A stretch of DNA of 64,000 bases from Rhodobium gokarnense (lineage in GTDB: Bacteria; Pseudomonadota; Alphaproteobacteria; Rhizobiales; Rhodobiaceae), in NCBI RefSeq assembly GCF_025961475.1, contig NZ_JAOQNS010000005.1, positions 1-64,000 on the forward strand. Reading direction: 5' to 3'. Below, piece after piece: positions 42,854 through 51,409 of this stretch. The position numbers were made by a program, and so were the translations under genes. Positions within the stretch are counted from its first letter, which is position 1; each line of letters opens with the position of its first letter. Below the pieces are notes generated by a model. It made no database searches, had not been told where the DNA came from, and saw only the letters and a list, made by a program, of their open reading frames with translations.

Positions 42854-43729
42854 TCAGCGCAGGAAGCGTTTTTCGTTTTGCTTGACTTCGTCCATTTTTT
42901 GCAGGCGGAAGATTTCCGAGACAGGAACGATATCGGCATTCACATTCTGGATGCCGCCGTCGGTGATGATCTGTGCGAACACCTTCTGCATCCCGGTCAC
43001 CGCGGCGCGGACCGCGTGATTGCCATAGATGAGGATGCCGATCTTCTCGAGCGATCGGGCGCGCGCCTCCGTCATTTGCGGATAGGCGGTCGGCACGATG
43101 ACGATTTTCGCCTTTCCATCCCAGGCCTTGATGAAGCTCTCGATCTCGTCCGGCGTCTTCTGTTTTGAATGGATCAGGATCATGTCGGCGCCTGCCGCCT
43201 GGTAGGCGCGGGCCCGCTCCAGGGCTTCGCGCTCGCCGCGCCCGGCGATCAGGGCCTCGGTGCGGGCAATGATCAGGAACTCGGGGTCTTTGCGCACACT
43301 CAAGGCCGCTTCGATCTTGCCCTGGAATTCCGCGATCGGCAGAAGGTCCTGGCGGCCGCCGTCGATCAGCGACGTCACCTTGGGAAACATCTTGTCTTCG
43401 ATGACGACAGCCGCCGCGCCGGCCGCTTCGAACTGCTCGACCGTATAAAGCACGTTGATCGCGTTGCCGTAGCCGGTGTCGATGTCGGCAACGATCGGCA
43501 AGGACGTTCTGGCCGCCATGTTGCGCATGTTGGTCAGGTGCTCGGTCATCGAGACGAGGGATATGTCGGCCAGTCCCATGGCGGCCGAAATTTCAAATCC
43601 GCTCGCCCAGATGCCGTCGAACCCGGCCTCTTCGACGAGCATGGCGGACAGCGGATCGTGGGCGGCCATGACGCGGGCCATGCCGCCATTGGCGATGATT
43701 TCGCGGAGGTTCTTGCTTGTTTTTCGCAT
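42854..43729 (-). CDS. pphA: Phosphonopyruvate hydrolase (isocitrate lyase/PEP mutase superfamily)
   Basis: 291 residues, closely following the pattern of Variovorax PphA/PalA: A-A-H-D-P-L-S-A-M-L, GIWASGFEISAA, D-I-D-T-G-Y-G-N (Mg site), E-D-K-x-F-P-K, T-A-Y-P-Q-M-T-E. At the position where PEP mutase needs an Asn (x-N-S in E-D-K-x-F-P-K-x-N-S) this protein has Thr (V-T-S), as in phosphonopyruvate hydrolase. Reaction: phosphonopyruvate plus water to pyruvate plus phosphate. Last gene of the operon, 22 bp after the aminotransferase. A lyase for another C3-C4 acid is the alternative. Confidence 0.8.
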   Translation of the reverse strand: MRKTSKNLREIIANGGMARVMAAHDPLSAMLVEEAGFDGIWASGFEISAAMGLADISLVSMTEHLTNMRNMAARTSLPIVADIDTGYGNAINVLYTVEQFEAAGAAAVVIEDKMFPKVTSLIDGGRQDLLPIAEFQGKIEAALSVRKDPEFLIIARTEALIAGRGEREALERARAYQAAGADMILIHSKQKTPDEIESFIKAWDGKAKIVIVPTAYPQMTEARARSLEKIGILIYGNHAVRAAVTGMQKVFAQIITDGGIQNVNADIVPVSEIFRLQKMDEVKQNEKRFLR

Positions 43730-43750
43730 GTTTATTGCACTTTCAGTGAA

Positions 43751-44971
43751 TTATGCGGCGCCTTGCGCGCGCTTGAGCCTGGCGACCGCCGCACCGATGG
43801 CAGTGCAGGCGTTTTGCAGATCGTCTTGCGACGACGCATAGGAAATGCGGATGAATCCGTCGGCCAGAAAGCCGGAGCCCGGCACGACCGCAACGCCCGC
43901 TTCCTCCATCAGGTACATTGCGAAATCCATGTCGGTTGCGAGCGTCTTGCCTTGCGGCGTCGTGCCGTCGAGAAGCGCCTCGCATCCGACAAAGACGTAG
44001 AACGCACCATCGGGCGTGTCGCAGGAAAGTCCGGGGATTTCGTTGATCCGTTGGACGACCAGGTCGCGCCGCTTCTCAAAGGCGTCGCGAAATTCCCCGA
44101 TAAAGCCCTGGTCGCCGTTGAGGGCCGCCACCGCTGCATGCTGGGAAATGGAACAGGTGTGCGATGTCGACTGTCCCTGCACCGTGTTCATGGCCTTTAT
44201 GAGCTCCAGCGGACCGCCGGCATATCCCACCCGCCAGCCGGTCATGGCGCAGGACTTCGAGACGCCGTTCACGGTCACGGTCCGGCTGGCGAGATCCGGC
44301 GCCACTTCGGCCATGGTGCAGAATTCGGCATCGCCATAGACCAGATGCTCATAGATGTCGTCGGCCAGCACCCAGACATTCGGAAAATCGCGCAGCACCG
44401 CCGCCAGGCCCTCAAGGTTCCGCCGGGAATAGACGGCGCCCGTCGGATTGGAGGGAGAATTCAGCATCAGCCATTTGGTGCGCGGCGTGATGGCGGCGCG
44501 CAGATCGGACGGCTGCATGATGAACCCATCCCCGACGCGCGTTTCAACGGCAATCGGAACGCCACCCGCGAGCTTGACGATCTCGGGATAGGACACCCAG
44601 CACGGGGTCGGGAAGACGACTTCGTCACCGTCATCGAGGCTCGCCACCAGCGCGTTGAACAGGAGCTGTTTTGCGCCGCAGCCGACGGTGATCTGGTCCG
44701 CGGCGAAGGTGAGATTGTTCTCGCGCTGGAATTTTTCCGCGACGGCTTCGCGCAAGGCCGGAATGCCGGCAACGGCGGTGTATTTCGTGTGACCGGCATG
44801 AATCGCGGCAATGGCCGCCCGGGCGATATGATCGGGCGTGGCGAAATCCGGCTCGCCCTGAGACAATGTAATGATCGTCTTGCCTTGTGCTTTCAGTTCC
44901 GCCGCGAGGGCGGTCATCGCTTTGGTCTGCGAAGGCTTCACCGCCGACAATTTGGCAGACAGGATGCCCAT
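43751..44971 (-). CDS. Class I aminotransferase, probable phosphonoalanine aminotransferase
   Basis: 406 residues of the AspC/AAT fold-type I group: S-Q-G-E-P-D-F-A-T-P near the N-terminus, Y-T-A-V-A-G-I-P-A-L, N-S-P-S-N-P-T-G (conserved Asn), A-D-D-I-Y-E-H (Asp, Tyr), PLP-Lys in N-G-V-S-K-S-C-A-M-T-G-W-R, and carboxylate Arg in F-I-R-I-S-Y. Alone it would be called aspartate aminotransferase. The position between a phosphonate-type importer and phosphonopyruvate hydrolase argues that it converts phosphonoalanine to phosphonopyruvate. The ATG at 44971 fits the fold start (GILSAKLSAVKPSQT). Confidence 0.85.
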   Translation of the reverse strand: MGILSAKLSAVKPSQTKAMTALAAELKAQGKTIITLSQGEPDFATPDHIARAAIAAIHAGHTKYTAVAGIPALREAVAEKFQRENNLTFAADQITVGCGAKQLLFNALVASLDDGDEVVFPTPCWVSYPEIVKLAGGVPIAVETRVGDGFIMQPSDLRAAITPRTKWLMLNSPSNPTGAVYSRRNLEGLAAVLRDFPNVWVLADDIYEHLVYGDAEFCTMAEVAPDLASRTVTVNGVSKSCAMTGWRVGYAGGPLELIKAMNTVQGQSTSHTCSISQHAAVAALNGDQGFIGEFRDAFEKRRDLVVQRINEIPGLSCDTPDGAFYVFVGCEALLDGTTPQGKTLATDMDFAMYLMEEAGVAVVPGSGFLADGFIRISYASSQDDLQNACTAIGAAVARLKRAQGAA

Positions 44972-45048
44972 ATTCTGATCCTTTGAATTCCGGGAAAGAT
45001 GGGGGTCAGCCAAGGCCGGCCCCCGGGTCTTGGGAGAGCCGGAGACGC

Positions 45049-46026
45049 TCAGCCCCGGGCCTTGGTCCAAAGGTCCAGAAGCATGTCGCGCTCGGCGGCA
45101 GCCTTGCCCTGATCGATGTCGATGATCCTGATGTCGTTCATGAGAGGCAGACCGCTGGACTGCAGCGCCTCGTCGAGATCAGCGCGCGACGGGCGGCGGA
45201 AGGTGAGGCCGACGAGGCCGGCCTGCAGGTCCTTTGACAGGAGCAGGTCATAGACGCGCCTGGCATCGTCCGGATGCGGTGCGTTCTTGATCAGGGTCAG
45301 CCCTTCCGGAGAGAGGAATGTGCCGTCGGAGGGATAGACCAGCCTGATTTCGTTCTGACCGCCGGCGACATAGCGTTGCGCGGCGTATTCCATCGTCATG
45401 CCAACCGCGAACTCGCCCTGCGCCACCGACCTGTAGGCGCCGCTGGTCGAGCCCTGAAGCGAGACCACATCGGCGAGCTTGCGGACCCCCTCCTCGCCAT
45501 AGAGCGTGTAAATGCCGTAGAGCTGCGCATAGGCGGAGCTGGAATTGGCGGGATCGGCCATCGTGACCTTGCCCTTCCAGCTTTCGTTCATGATGTCTTG
45601 CCAGGTCTCAGGGGCCGCGCCTTCGAGCACATCCTCGTTGATCATCAGAACCATCACGTGGGTGTTGGTGCCGGTCCACAGATCGTCCTTGGCCTGCAGC
45701 GCCGGCAGCAGATTGTCGACCTGCGGACTGTCGTACTTTTCGAACAGGTCGGAGAATTCGGCGAGCGTCGAAAACCCGCTGCTCCAGAACAGATCCGCCA
45801 CGTTGTTGGCTTTCTCCGCCTCGATGCGCCGCAACAGCGTGCCGGAGCTGCCGGCGATGACGTTGATCGTGATGTCAGGCGCCTCCTCGCGAACCTTGTC
45901 GAGGACCATCGCCACGGAGTCCTCGCTGTTGGAGGTGTAGAGGTTGACCTCACCGGCCGTTGCTGCGGCGGTGCCCGCAAGGGCGATGGCTGTCGCGACA
46001 ACCAGGTGCTGCAGTGCCTTTCTCAT
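45049..46026 (-). CDS. ABC transporter periplasmic binding protein (FbpA/PhnS-like)
   Basis: 325 residues. Signal peptide (MRKALQHLVVATAIALAGTA, cleavage after A-T-A). Binding-protein fold of the iron/2-aminoethylphosphonate cluster: V-N-L-Y-T-S-N-S-E-D, GSSGTLLRRIEAEKANNVAD, W-K-G-K-V-T-M-A-D-P-A-N-S. Fe(III)-binding tyrosine pairs of FbpA are not evident, which favours an organic anion such as an aminophosphonate. 17 bp after the permease gene. Confidence 0.85.
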   Translation of the reverse strand: MRKALQHLVVATAIALAGTAAATAGEVNLYTSNSEDSVAMVLDKVREEAPDITINVIAGSSGTLLRRIEAEKANNVADLFWSSGFSTLAEFSDLFEKYDSPQVDNLLPALQAKDDLWTGTNTHVMVLMINEDVLEGAAPETWQDIMNESWKGKVTMADPANSSSAYAQLYGIYTLYGEEGVRKLADVVSLQGSTSGAYRSVAQGEFAVGMTMEYAAQRYVAGGQNEIRLVYPSDGTFLSPEGLTLIKNAPHPDDARRVYDLLLSKDLQAGLVGLTFRRPSRADLDEALQSSGLPLMNDIRIIDIDQGKAAAERDMLLDLWTKARG

Positions 46027-46042
46027 GTCATTCTCCTTGTGG

Positions 46043-47683
46043 TCAGGATGAAAACAGTCTCACCTTCATCACCCGGATTCCGAGGAAGACAGGGACCAGG
46101 ATGATGATCATGTCGATGACGCCGAAGGCCGAAGCCCGGGCCATCAAGTCGCTGTTGATGAGGCGGAAAATCTGAATCGGCAGCGTCTCCTGCCCGGCCT
46201 GGTAGATGACGACGCTGGCACTCAGCTCGGCGACCGTCGTCACCCAGGTCAGGATGGCGGCCGCCGCGATACCCGGCGCCATCAAGGGCAGGACGACATT
46301 GAAGAAGGTGCGGACGGGCGGCACGCCGAGACTGACCGAGGCCTCCTCCAGCGAACCGGAGATGTTGTGCAGATTTGACGAGGCGTTGCGAACGCCGAAG
46401 GGCAGCCGCCGCAGCATCATCGCAAGCACCATGATGGCCGCCGTGCCCGTGAGGACGAGCGGTCCCGAATTGAACCCCTGTGCCAGCGCAATGCCGAGCA
46501 CCGTGCCGGAGATGGTGAGCGGCAGCAGCAAGAGGTAATCGAGCGTGGAACTCAGTGCGTTCCGCTTCTTGACGAGCAGATAGGAGACCAGCGTCGCAAA
46601 GCTCACGCCGAGCAGCGTGGCCAGGGAGGCAAACCGGAGCGAATTGAAGACGACGTTCAGGTTGAAGTCGAAAATGCGGACATAATTGTCGAGCGTGAAC
46701 TGGCCCCAATACATCACCGGGCCGCGCGAGACGGTGACCGATCCGACCAGCACCACGAAGGCGGGGAGCAGCGAGAGCACGATGACGAGCCCCGCAAAGC
46801 CACCGGCAATCCGCGCCTTCCAGCCGGCGAGCCTCGCCCGCAGGGGCGTGCGTCCGGCCACCATCTGGTAATCGCGCCGGCTGATGTACCAGCGCTGAAC
46901 CGACAGGACCGAGACGACCAGCAGGATCGAAACCGTTGCCAGCGTCGACTGCATCGTCGGGTTGCCGCCCAGCTCGCTGATGAAGCTTCTGTAGGTGAGG
47001 ACCGAAAGCAGCGGGACGCGCTGGCCAAGGGCGATGGAAATCGCGAAATTGCCGACCACCAGCGTGAAGACGACCAGTCCCGCCGACAGGACGGCCGGGA
47101 CGATCGTCGGGAGGACCACCTTGATATGGGTCCTCAACGGCGCCGTTCCGAGGCTCTGGCCCGCTTCTTCAAGACTGTGGTCGAAGCCGCGCAACGCGGC
47201 GAGAGCGGCAAGGAAGATATGGACGTAGTAGGTAAGGGTCATCACGTAGATGAGCCCGAACCAGCCGTAAAAGCGCGGAAACGGCAGCCCCAGTTCGTGG
47301 AGCAGATTCGTAACGAGGCCGTTGTTGCCGAAGACCATGATCCAGGACTGCGCCGAGATCAGTTCCGGTATGATGAGGACCGACAGCGGCAACAGGAAAA
47401 CGACGTTCGAAAACGGGATTTCAAACCGCGCCACGATGAACGCAAGAAAAACACCGACCACGGTGCAGCTTGCGGTGACGGAGAGCCCCAGGACGATCGA
47501 ATTGAAGAAGGCTTCGAGGTACCGGCCCTGGGTCAGGAAGATTGCAAAGCCCTCCAGGGAAAACGTGCCGTTTTCCCCCAGGAAACTGCGCAACAGGACA
47601 CCGAGGATCGGATAGGCGATGAAGAGCAGCAGAAATGCCAGGGCAACGCCGCTCAGAAGCCCCCACGGGAGAAAGCGGTTCAT
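46043..47683 (-). CDS. ABC transporter permease, two fused MetI domains
   Basis: 546 residues with about twelve membrane helices in two homologous halves. Each half has an EAA loop: L-E-E-A-G-Q-S-L-G-T-A-P in the first (about 175-200) and LEEASVSLGVPPVRTFF in the second (about 450). It forms the whole membrane channel, as in AfuB/FbpB and PhnU/V-type importers. The start overlaps the stop of the ATPase gene by 4 bp. Confidence 0.92.
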   Translation of the reverse strand: MNRFLPWGLLSGVALAFLLLFIAYPILGVLLRSFLGENGTFSLEGFAIFLTQGRYLEAFFNSIVLGLSVTASCTVVGVFLAFIVARFEIPFSNVVFLLPLSVLIIPELISAQSWIMVFGNNGLVTNLLHELGLPFPRFYGWFGLIYVMTLTYYVHIFLAALAALRGFDHSLEEAGQSLGTAPLRTHIKVVLPTIVPAVLSAGLVVFTLVVGNFAISIALGQRVPLLSVLTYRSFISELGGNPTMQSTLATVSILLVVSVLSVQRWYISRRDYQMVAGRTPLRARLAGWKARIAGGFAGLVIVLSLLPAFVVLVGSVTVSRGPVMYWGQFTLDNYVRIFDFNLNVVFNSLRFASLATLLGVSFATLVSYLLVKKRNALSSTLDYLLLLPLTISGTVLGIALAQGFNSGPLVLTGTAAIMVLAMMLRRLPFGVRNASSNLHNISGSLEEASVSLGVPPVRTFFNVVLPLMAPGIAAAAILTWVTTVAELSASVVIYQAGQETLPIQIFRLINSDLMARASAFGVIDMIIILVPVFLGIRVMKVRLFSS

Positions 47684-48759
47684 CGCGAGGCCTCGGGGAC
47701 GAACAGGCAGTTGCCGTTGAACGAGATGATCACCTCATCCCCCCGCGCCAGCGGAGCGACGGCCAACTCGCCGAACGTTTCGACATTGACGTCCCCGCCG
47801 CCGTCGAGGGTGACGGCATAGCTCGTGCGGTAGCCCTGGAACTGCAGCGACTTGATGCGGCCGGCGAGTTCCCCTTCTCCCGGCGCGCCGGAAGCGCCGC
47901 GTATGCCGAGGTTCTCGGGACGGGCCACGGCGAGGTATCGGCCGTCTTCCGCGTCGGACATCTTGCGGCCAGAAACGAGCGTTCCGTTGACATCGAACCG
48001 GTCCGGCCCGCCGCTGCCGTTGCCGACCGGGCGCGCCGGAAGCAGATTTGAGGACCCGACGAAACCGGCGACATAGGCCGTCTGGGGATTGCGGTAGACA
48101 TCGTCGGGCGCCCCGCACTGGTCGATGCGGCCGTTCTTCATCACCGCGACCTGGTCGGACATGGCCAAGGCCTCTTCCTGATCGTGGGTGACGAAAATCG
48201 TGGTGGTGCGGGTCTCGATCTGCAGCGACCGGATGACATCGCGCATCTGCACACGGAGCGCGGCATCGAGATTGGACAGCGGCTCATCCATCAGGAGAAC
48301 GCGCGGACCGATCACCAGTGCGCGGGCAAGGGCAACGCGTTGGCGCTGGCCGCCGCTCAACGCCGTGGGAGACCGGTCGCCAAGGGACCCGAGCCCGACC
48401 CGTTCGAGATATTCGCCGACCTTGCGCTTGATTTCCTCCCTCGGCCTGCCGCGTGCGCGCAGTCCGTAGGCAACGTTCTCAAACACGGTCTTGTCCGGGA
48501 AAAGCGCGTAGTCCTGAAAGACCATGCCGATTTCGCGCCGGTGCGGAGCAACATCGGTGACGTCTTCGGAGGCGAAATGCACAGAGCCGGCCGTCGGCCT
48601 GACGAAGCCCGCGACCACGCGCAGCAATGTCGTCTTTCCGCAGCCGCTCGGCCCGAGAAGCGTGAAGAAGGCGCCATTGGGTATCTGACGGCTGATCCCC
48701 TTCAGGACTTCCACGTCGCCGTAGGATTTCCTGATGCCGTCCAGTCTTAGTTCCGTCAC
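47680..48759 (-). CDS. ABC transporter ATP-binding protein (FbpC/PotA/PhnT-like)
   Basis: 359 residues. Walker A G-P-S-G-C-G-K-T, Q-loop V-F-Q-D-Y-A-L-F-P, signature A-L-S-G-G-Q-R-Q-R, Walker B L-L-M-D-E-P-L-S-N-L-D, H-loop F-V-T-H-D-Q. A C-terminal TOBE domain (about 240-355) regulates transport. First gene of the five-gene minus-strand operon; the nested palindrome at 48847-48874 lies 90 bp before its start. Confidence 0.95.
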   Translation of the reverse strand: MTELRLDGIRKSYGDVEVLKGISRQIPNGAFFTLLGPSGCGKTTLLRVVAGFVRPTAGSVHFASEDVTDVAPHRREIGMVFQDYALFPDKTVFENVAYGLRARGRPREEIKRKVGEYLERVGLGSLGDRSPTALSGGQRQRVALARALVIGPRVLLMDEPLSNLDAALRVQMRDVIRSLQIETRTTTIFVTHDQEEALAMSDQVAVMKNGRIDQCGAPDDVYRNPQTAYVAGFVGSSNLLPARPVGNGSGGPDRFDVNGTLVSGRKMSDAEDGRYLAVARPENLGIRGASGAPGEGELAGRIKSLQFQGYRTSYAVTLDGGGDVNVETFGELAVAPLARGDEVIISFNGNCLFVPEASR

Positions 48760-49076
48760 GCCCGGTCAGCTCCCAAAACTCGGAATGCCCTCCAGCCGGG
48801 CTTTCGGAGCGAAACTAAGCAAGGGAGCTACGGAAAAGAAAGCATTAGAAATTTACCATTCTGTCAGAATTTCTTACATAGTGCAGGATATTCAGCGCAA
48901 AACCAGCAACGATATGCGCTCAACATTAAGCTTTTGTGACAGATGGCGTTGCCAACATGCGCTCGGCCACAGCATCGCCGGCAGCGGCATGCGGTGATTT
49001 CTGTCAAGGACGACAGTCAGACGAGACAGCAACGGGCCGCGATATGCGGCGCGATGCCGGGCGCTCGGCTATGGAG
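48760..49076. other. Intergenic region before the phosphonate operon
   Basis: 317 bp without a supported gene; AT-rich in its left half. It holds the palindrome at 48847-48874 and must contain the operon promoter. The LysR gene on the same strand ends at 49077. Confidence 0.6.
48847..48874. promoter_or_regulatory. Nested palindromic operator upstream of the phosphonate operon
   Basis: Outer arms AGAAATT and AATTTCT (7 bp, perfect) are separated by 14 bp. Inside and overlapping the right arm is ATTCTGTCAGAAT (48858-48870), a perfect 13-bp palindrome. LysR regulators bind interrupted dyads of this size, and a LysR gene adjoins. Confidence 0.55.
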
Positions 49077-49991
49077 CTACCACGCGACATCCATGCCGTC
49101 CGGCGTGCCGTTCGGCACACGCTGAATCAGCCAGTTGATCAGGCCTTCGATATTGCGCAGGCTTCTGTTCTGCTTGTCATAGAGCCCGAAGAAACCCGAT
49201 CCGACGACAGCGATGTCCGGACAGAGATTGACCAGTCTGTCCTCTGCCAGTTCCTGCTCGACGAATGCGCGGGGCGTCAGACATATCCCGGCCCCGTTTT
49301 TCGCTGCAGCGATCGCGAGAAAGATATGGTCGAAGACCTGGCCCTGGAGCGTGTGGCTGGACTCGATACCGGCCTTTCGAAACCAGGTGGGCCACGCCGA
49401 AATCCGGCTTCTGATGTGGAGCAGATCGTAGTTCAGCAGGTCCGACGCTTGCGACGGACGATGGTCCCGCAACAGCTTGGGAGAAGCGACCGCGATCGTT
49501 TCATCCTCAAGAAGCCGCACGCAGACCATCCCGCTTTGTTTCATCGGATAACGCCGGATGATGAGGTCGTTGTTTTCCGCCTCATTGGGCAGGTCGTCGG
49601 TCATCGACGTTTCCATGCGCACTTCGATCGTGGGGTATACGCGCTGGAATTCGGCGATCCTCGGGATCAGCCACTGCGTGGCAAAGGTCGGCGTGGCATT
49701 CACCCGCACCCGTTTGATGGCACTGGAGCTTGAAAGATTTTCTGACGCAACGGCGATGAGGTCGAGGCTCTGCTTGATGTCCTGAAGATAGTTTCGGGCT
49801 TTGGGCAGCAGCTCCAGCCCGTTGCCTTTTTTCTTGAAGAGCTTCTGGTTGAAATAGTGCTCCAGCGCCTTGATTTGCTGGCTAACCGCACTGTGGCTCA
49901 CATTGAGCTCCGCCGCCGCCATGGTGACACTCTCGTGCCGGGCCGCGGCCTCAAAAGCCTGCAACGCCTTCAACGGGGGCAAACGCCTCAT
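49077..49991 (-). CDS. LysR family regulator (GcvA-like)
   Basis: 304 residues. The HTH at residues 4-65 has the GcvA-type start R-R-L-P-P-L-K-A-L-Q-A-F-E-A-A-A-R and A-E-L-N-V-S-H-S-A-V-S-Q-Q-I-K. The effector domain runs from about 90 to 290. It lies upstream of, and on the same strand as, the ABC-aminotransferase-hydrolase operon, with the dyad between them, and probably activates it in response to the phosphonate. In the known phosphonoalanine system of Variovorax a LysR gene (palR) occupies a similar place. Confidence 0.88.
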   Translation of the reverse strand: MRRLPPLKALQAFEAAARHESVTMAAAELNVSHSAVSQQIKALEHYFNQKLFKKKGNGLELLPKARNYLQDIKQSLDLIAVASENLSSSSAIKRVRVNATPTFATQWLIPRIAEFQRVYPTIEVRMETSMTDDLPNEAENNDLIIRRYPMKQSGMVCVRLLEDETIAVASPKLLRDHRPSQASDLLNYDLLHIRSRISAWPTWFRKAGIESSHTLQGQVFDHIFLAIAAAKNGAGICLTPRAFVEQELAEDRLVNLCPDIAVVGSGFFGLYDKQNRSLRNIEGLINWLIQRVPNGTPDGMDVAW

Positions 49992-50179
49992 CGCGTGACC
50001 GTCTATTTCTCTAACGGACCCACCTTATATGTGCCTGAGGTTCCCCACAACGGCGATAGACCTTTCGTGCCGGCGAAAACGCTCGATCCGAACGCGACCT
50101 TCGCCGCGGGGCAAGGCAGCCGATACCCGCGTGGTCCGCAGCCACCGTCCTTTCGGCGGCTGCAGACCTGCGGGCAACG

Positions 50180-51409
50180 TCATGCCGCGTTCCTGGCGTT
50201 CAAGACGCTGACGGCGTGGCGGGCGATCATGAATTCCTCGTTGGTGCCGATGATATAGACGGGCAGCGATCCGGGGGCGGCGATCGACGCCTCGCCGCGG
50301 TCGTTGGCGGCCTCGTCGAGGGTGATGCCGAGGAAGCCGAGATAGCTGCAGATGCGGCTGCGCACCGGGGCGGAATGCTCGCCGATGCCGGCCGTGAAGA
50401 CGAGTGCGTCAAGGCCTGCGAGCGCAGAGCTGAGGGCGCCGATCTCCTTGGCGACGTGATAGCAGAAGAGATCGACCGCCTCCCTCGCCTCCGGCCTGTC
50501 GCTTTCCAGAAGAACGCGCATGTCGTTGGAGATGCCGGAGACGCCGAGGAGCCCGCATTCGTGGTAGAGCAGATGCTCCAGCGCATCGGCATCCATGCCC
50601 ATCTGGCGCATCAGATAGAGCAGGATGCCGGCATCGATGCTGCCGGAGCGGGTGCCCATGGGCACGCCCTCCAGGGCCGAGAAGCCCATCGTGGTATCGA
50701 TGCTGCGCCCGTCCTTCAGGGCGCACAGGCTGGACCCGTTGCCGAGATGGGCAACGACCACCCTGCCCTTCGCCACCTCCGGCAGCGTTTCGCCGAGGTG
50801 CCGGGCAATGAACTCGTAGGACAGGCCGTGAAAGCCGTAGCGCATCAGGCCGCGTTCGCTGAGGACCCGCGGCAGGCCATAGGTCCTGGCCACGGCCGGC
50901 TCGGAGTGGTGGAAGGCGGTATCGAAACAGGCGATCTGCGGCAGGTCGCCGAAACTCTCGGCCAGCACACGGATGGCCGAGACGTTCTGGGGCTGGTGCA
51001 AGGGCGCGAGGGGGACCAGCGCTTCCAGTTCGTCGAGCACGCGGTCGGTGACCCGCACCGGATGGTGGAAGCCGGCACCGCCATGGACGACCCGGTGGCC
51101 GGCCGCCAGCAGCGGCAGGTCGGGCAGGCGGGCGCGGATCCAGGCGATGAGGTCGTGCAGGAGCGGCGCGACGCCGCCGGTGTCGCGGTCCGCCCAGGAT
51201 TCGCGGGCAAGCGAGACGCCGGCCGTGTCCTTGACGGAGAATTCCGCATTGGTGCCGATCCCCGTGAGCTGGCCGGAGAACAGGGTGACGATGTCGTCCC
51301 CTTCCCCGCCGATCCGGAAAACGGTGAACTTGATGCTGGACGAGCCGCTGTTGAGGACGAGCAGCGCGCCGTCGCGCGACGAGTTGGAAGGCATTGGCGG
51401 CGTCCTCAT
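50180..51409 (-). CDS. ackA: Acetate kinase of the ato operon
   Basis: 409 residues with VLNSGSSSIKF, H-R-V-V-H-G-G, C-F-D-T-A-F-H-H, RYGFHGLSYE, H-L-G-N-G-S-S, GLLGVSGISNDMR and FTAGIGEHS. It makes ATP from acetyl-phosphate. Its ATG overlaps the stop of the phosphotransacetylase gene, so it ends the operon atoD-atoA-atoE-atoB-pta-ackA. The remnant at 12725-13110 derives from this type of acetate kinase. Confidence 0.93.
   Translation of the reverse strand: MRTPPMPSNSSRDGALLVLNSGSSSIKFTVFRIGGEGDDIVTLFSGQLTGIGTNAEFSVKDTAGVSLARESWADRDTGGVAPLLHDLIAWIRARLPDLPLLAAGHRVVHGGAGFHHPVRVTDRVLDELEALVPLAPLHQPQNVSAIRVLAESFGDLPQIACFDTAFHHSEPAVARTYGLPRVLSERGLMRYGFHGLSYEFIARHLGETLPEVAKGRVVVAHLGNGSSLCALKDGRSIDTTMGFSALEGVPMGTRSGSIDAGILLYLMRQMGMDADALEHLLYHECGLLGVSGISNDMRVLLESDRPEAREAVDLFCYHVAKEIGALSSALAGLDALVFTAGIGEHSAPVRSRICSYLGFLGITLDEAANDRGEASIAAPGSLPVYIIGTNEEFMIARHAVSVLNARNAA

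Noticed and set aside
42854-43729. PEP mutase or methylisocitrate lyase
   Set aside because: Thr replaces the mutase Asn in the E-D-K-x-F-P-K loop, and the neighbours fit phosphonate breakdown; lyase motifs (K-K-C-G-H) are missing.
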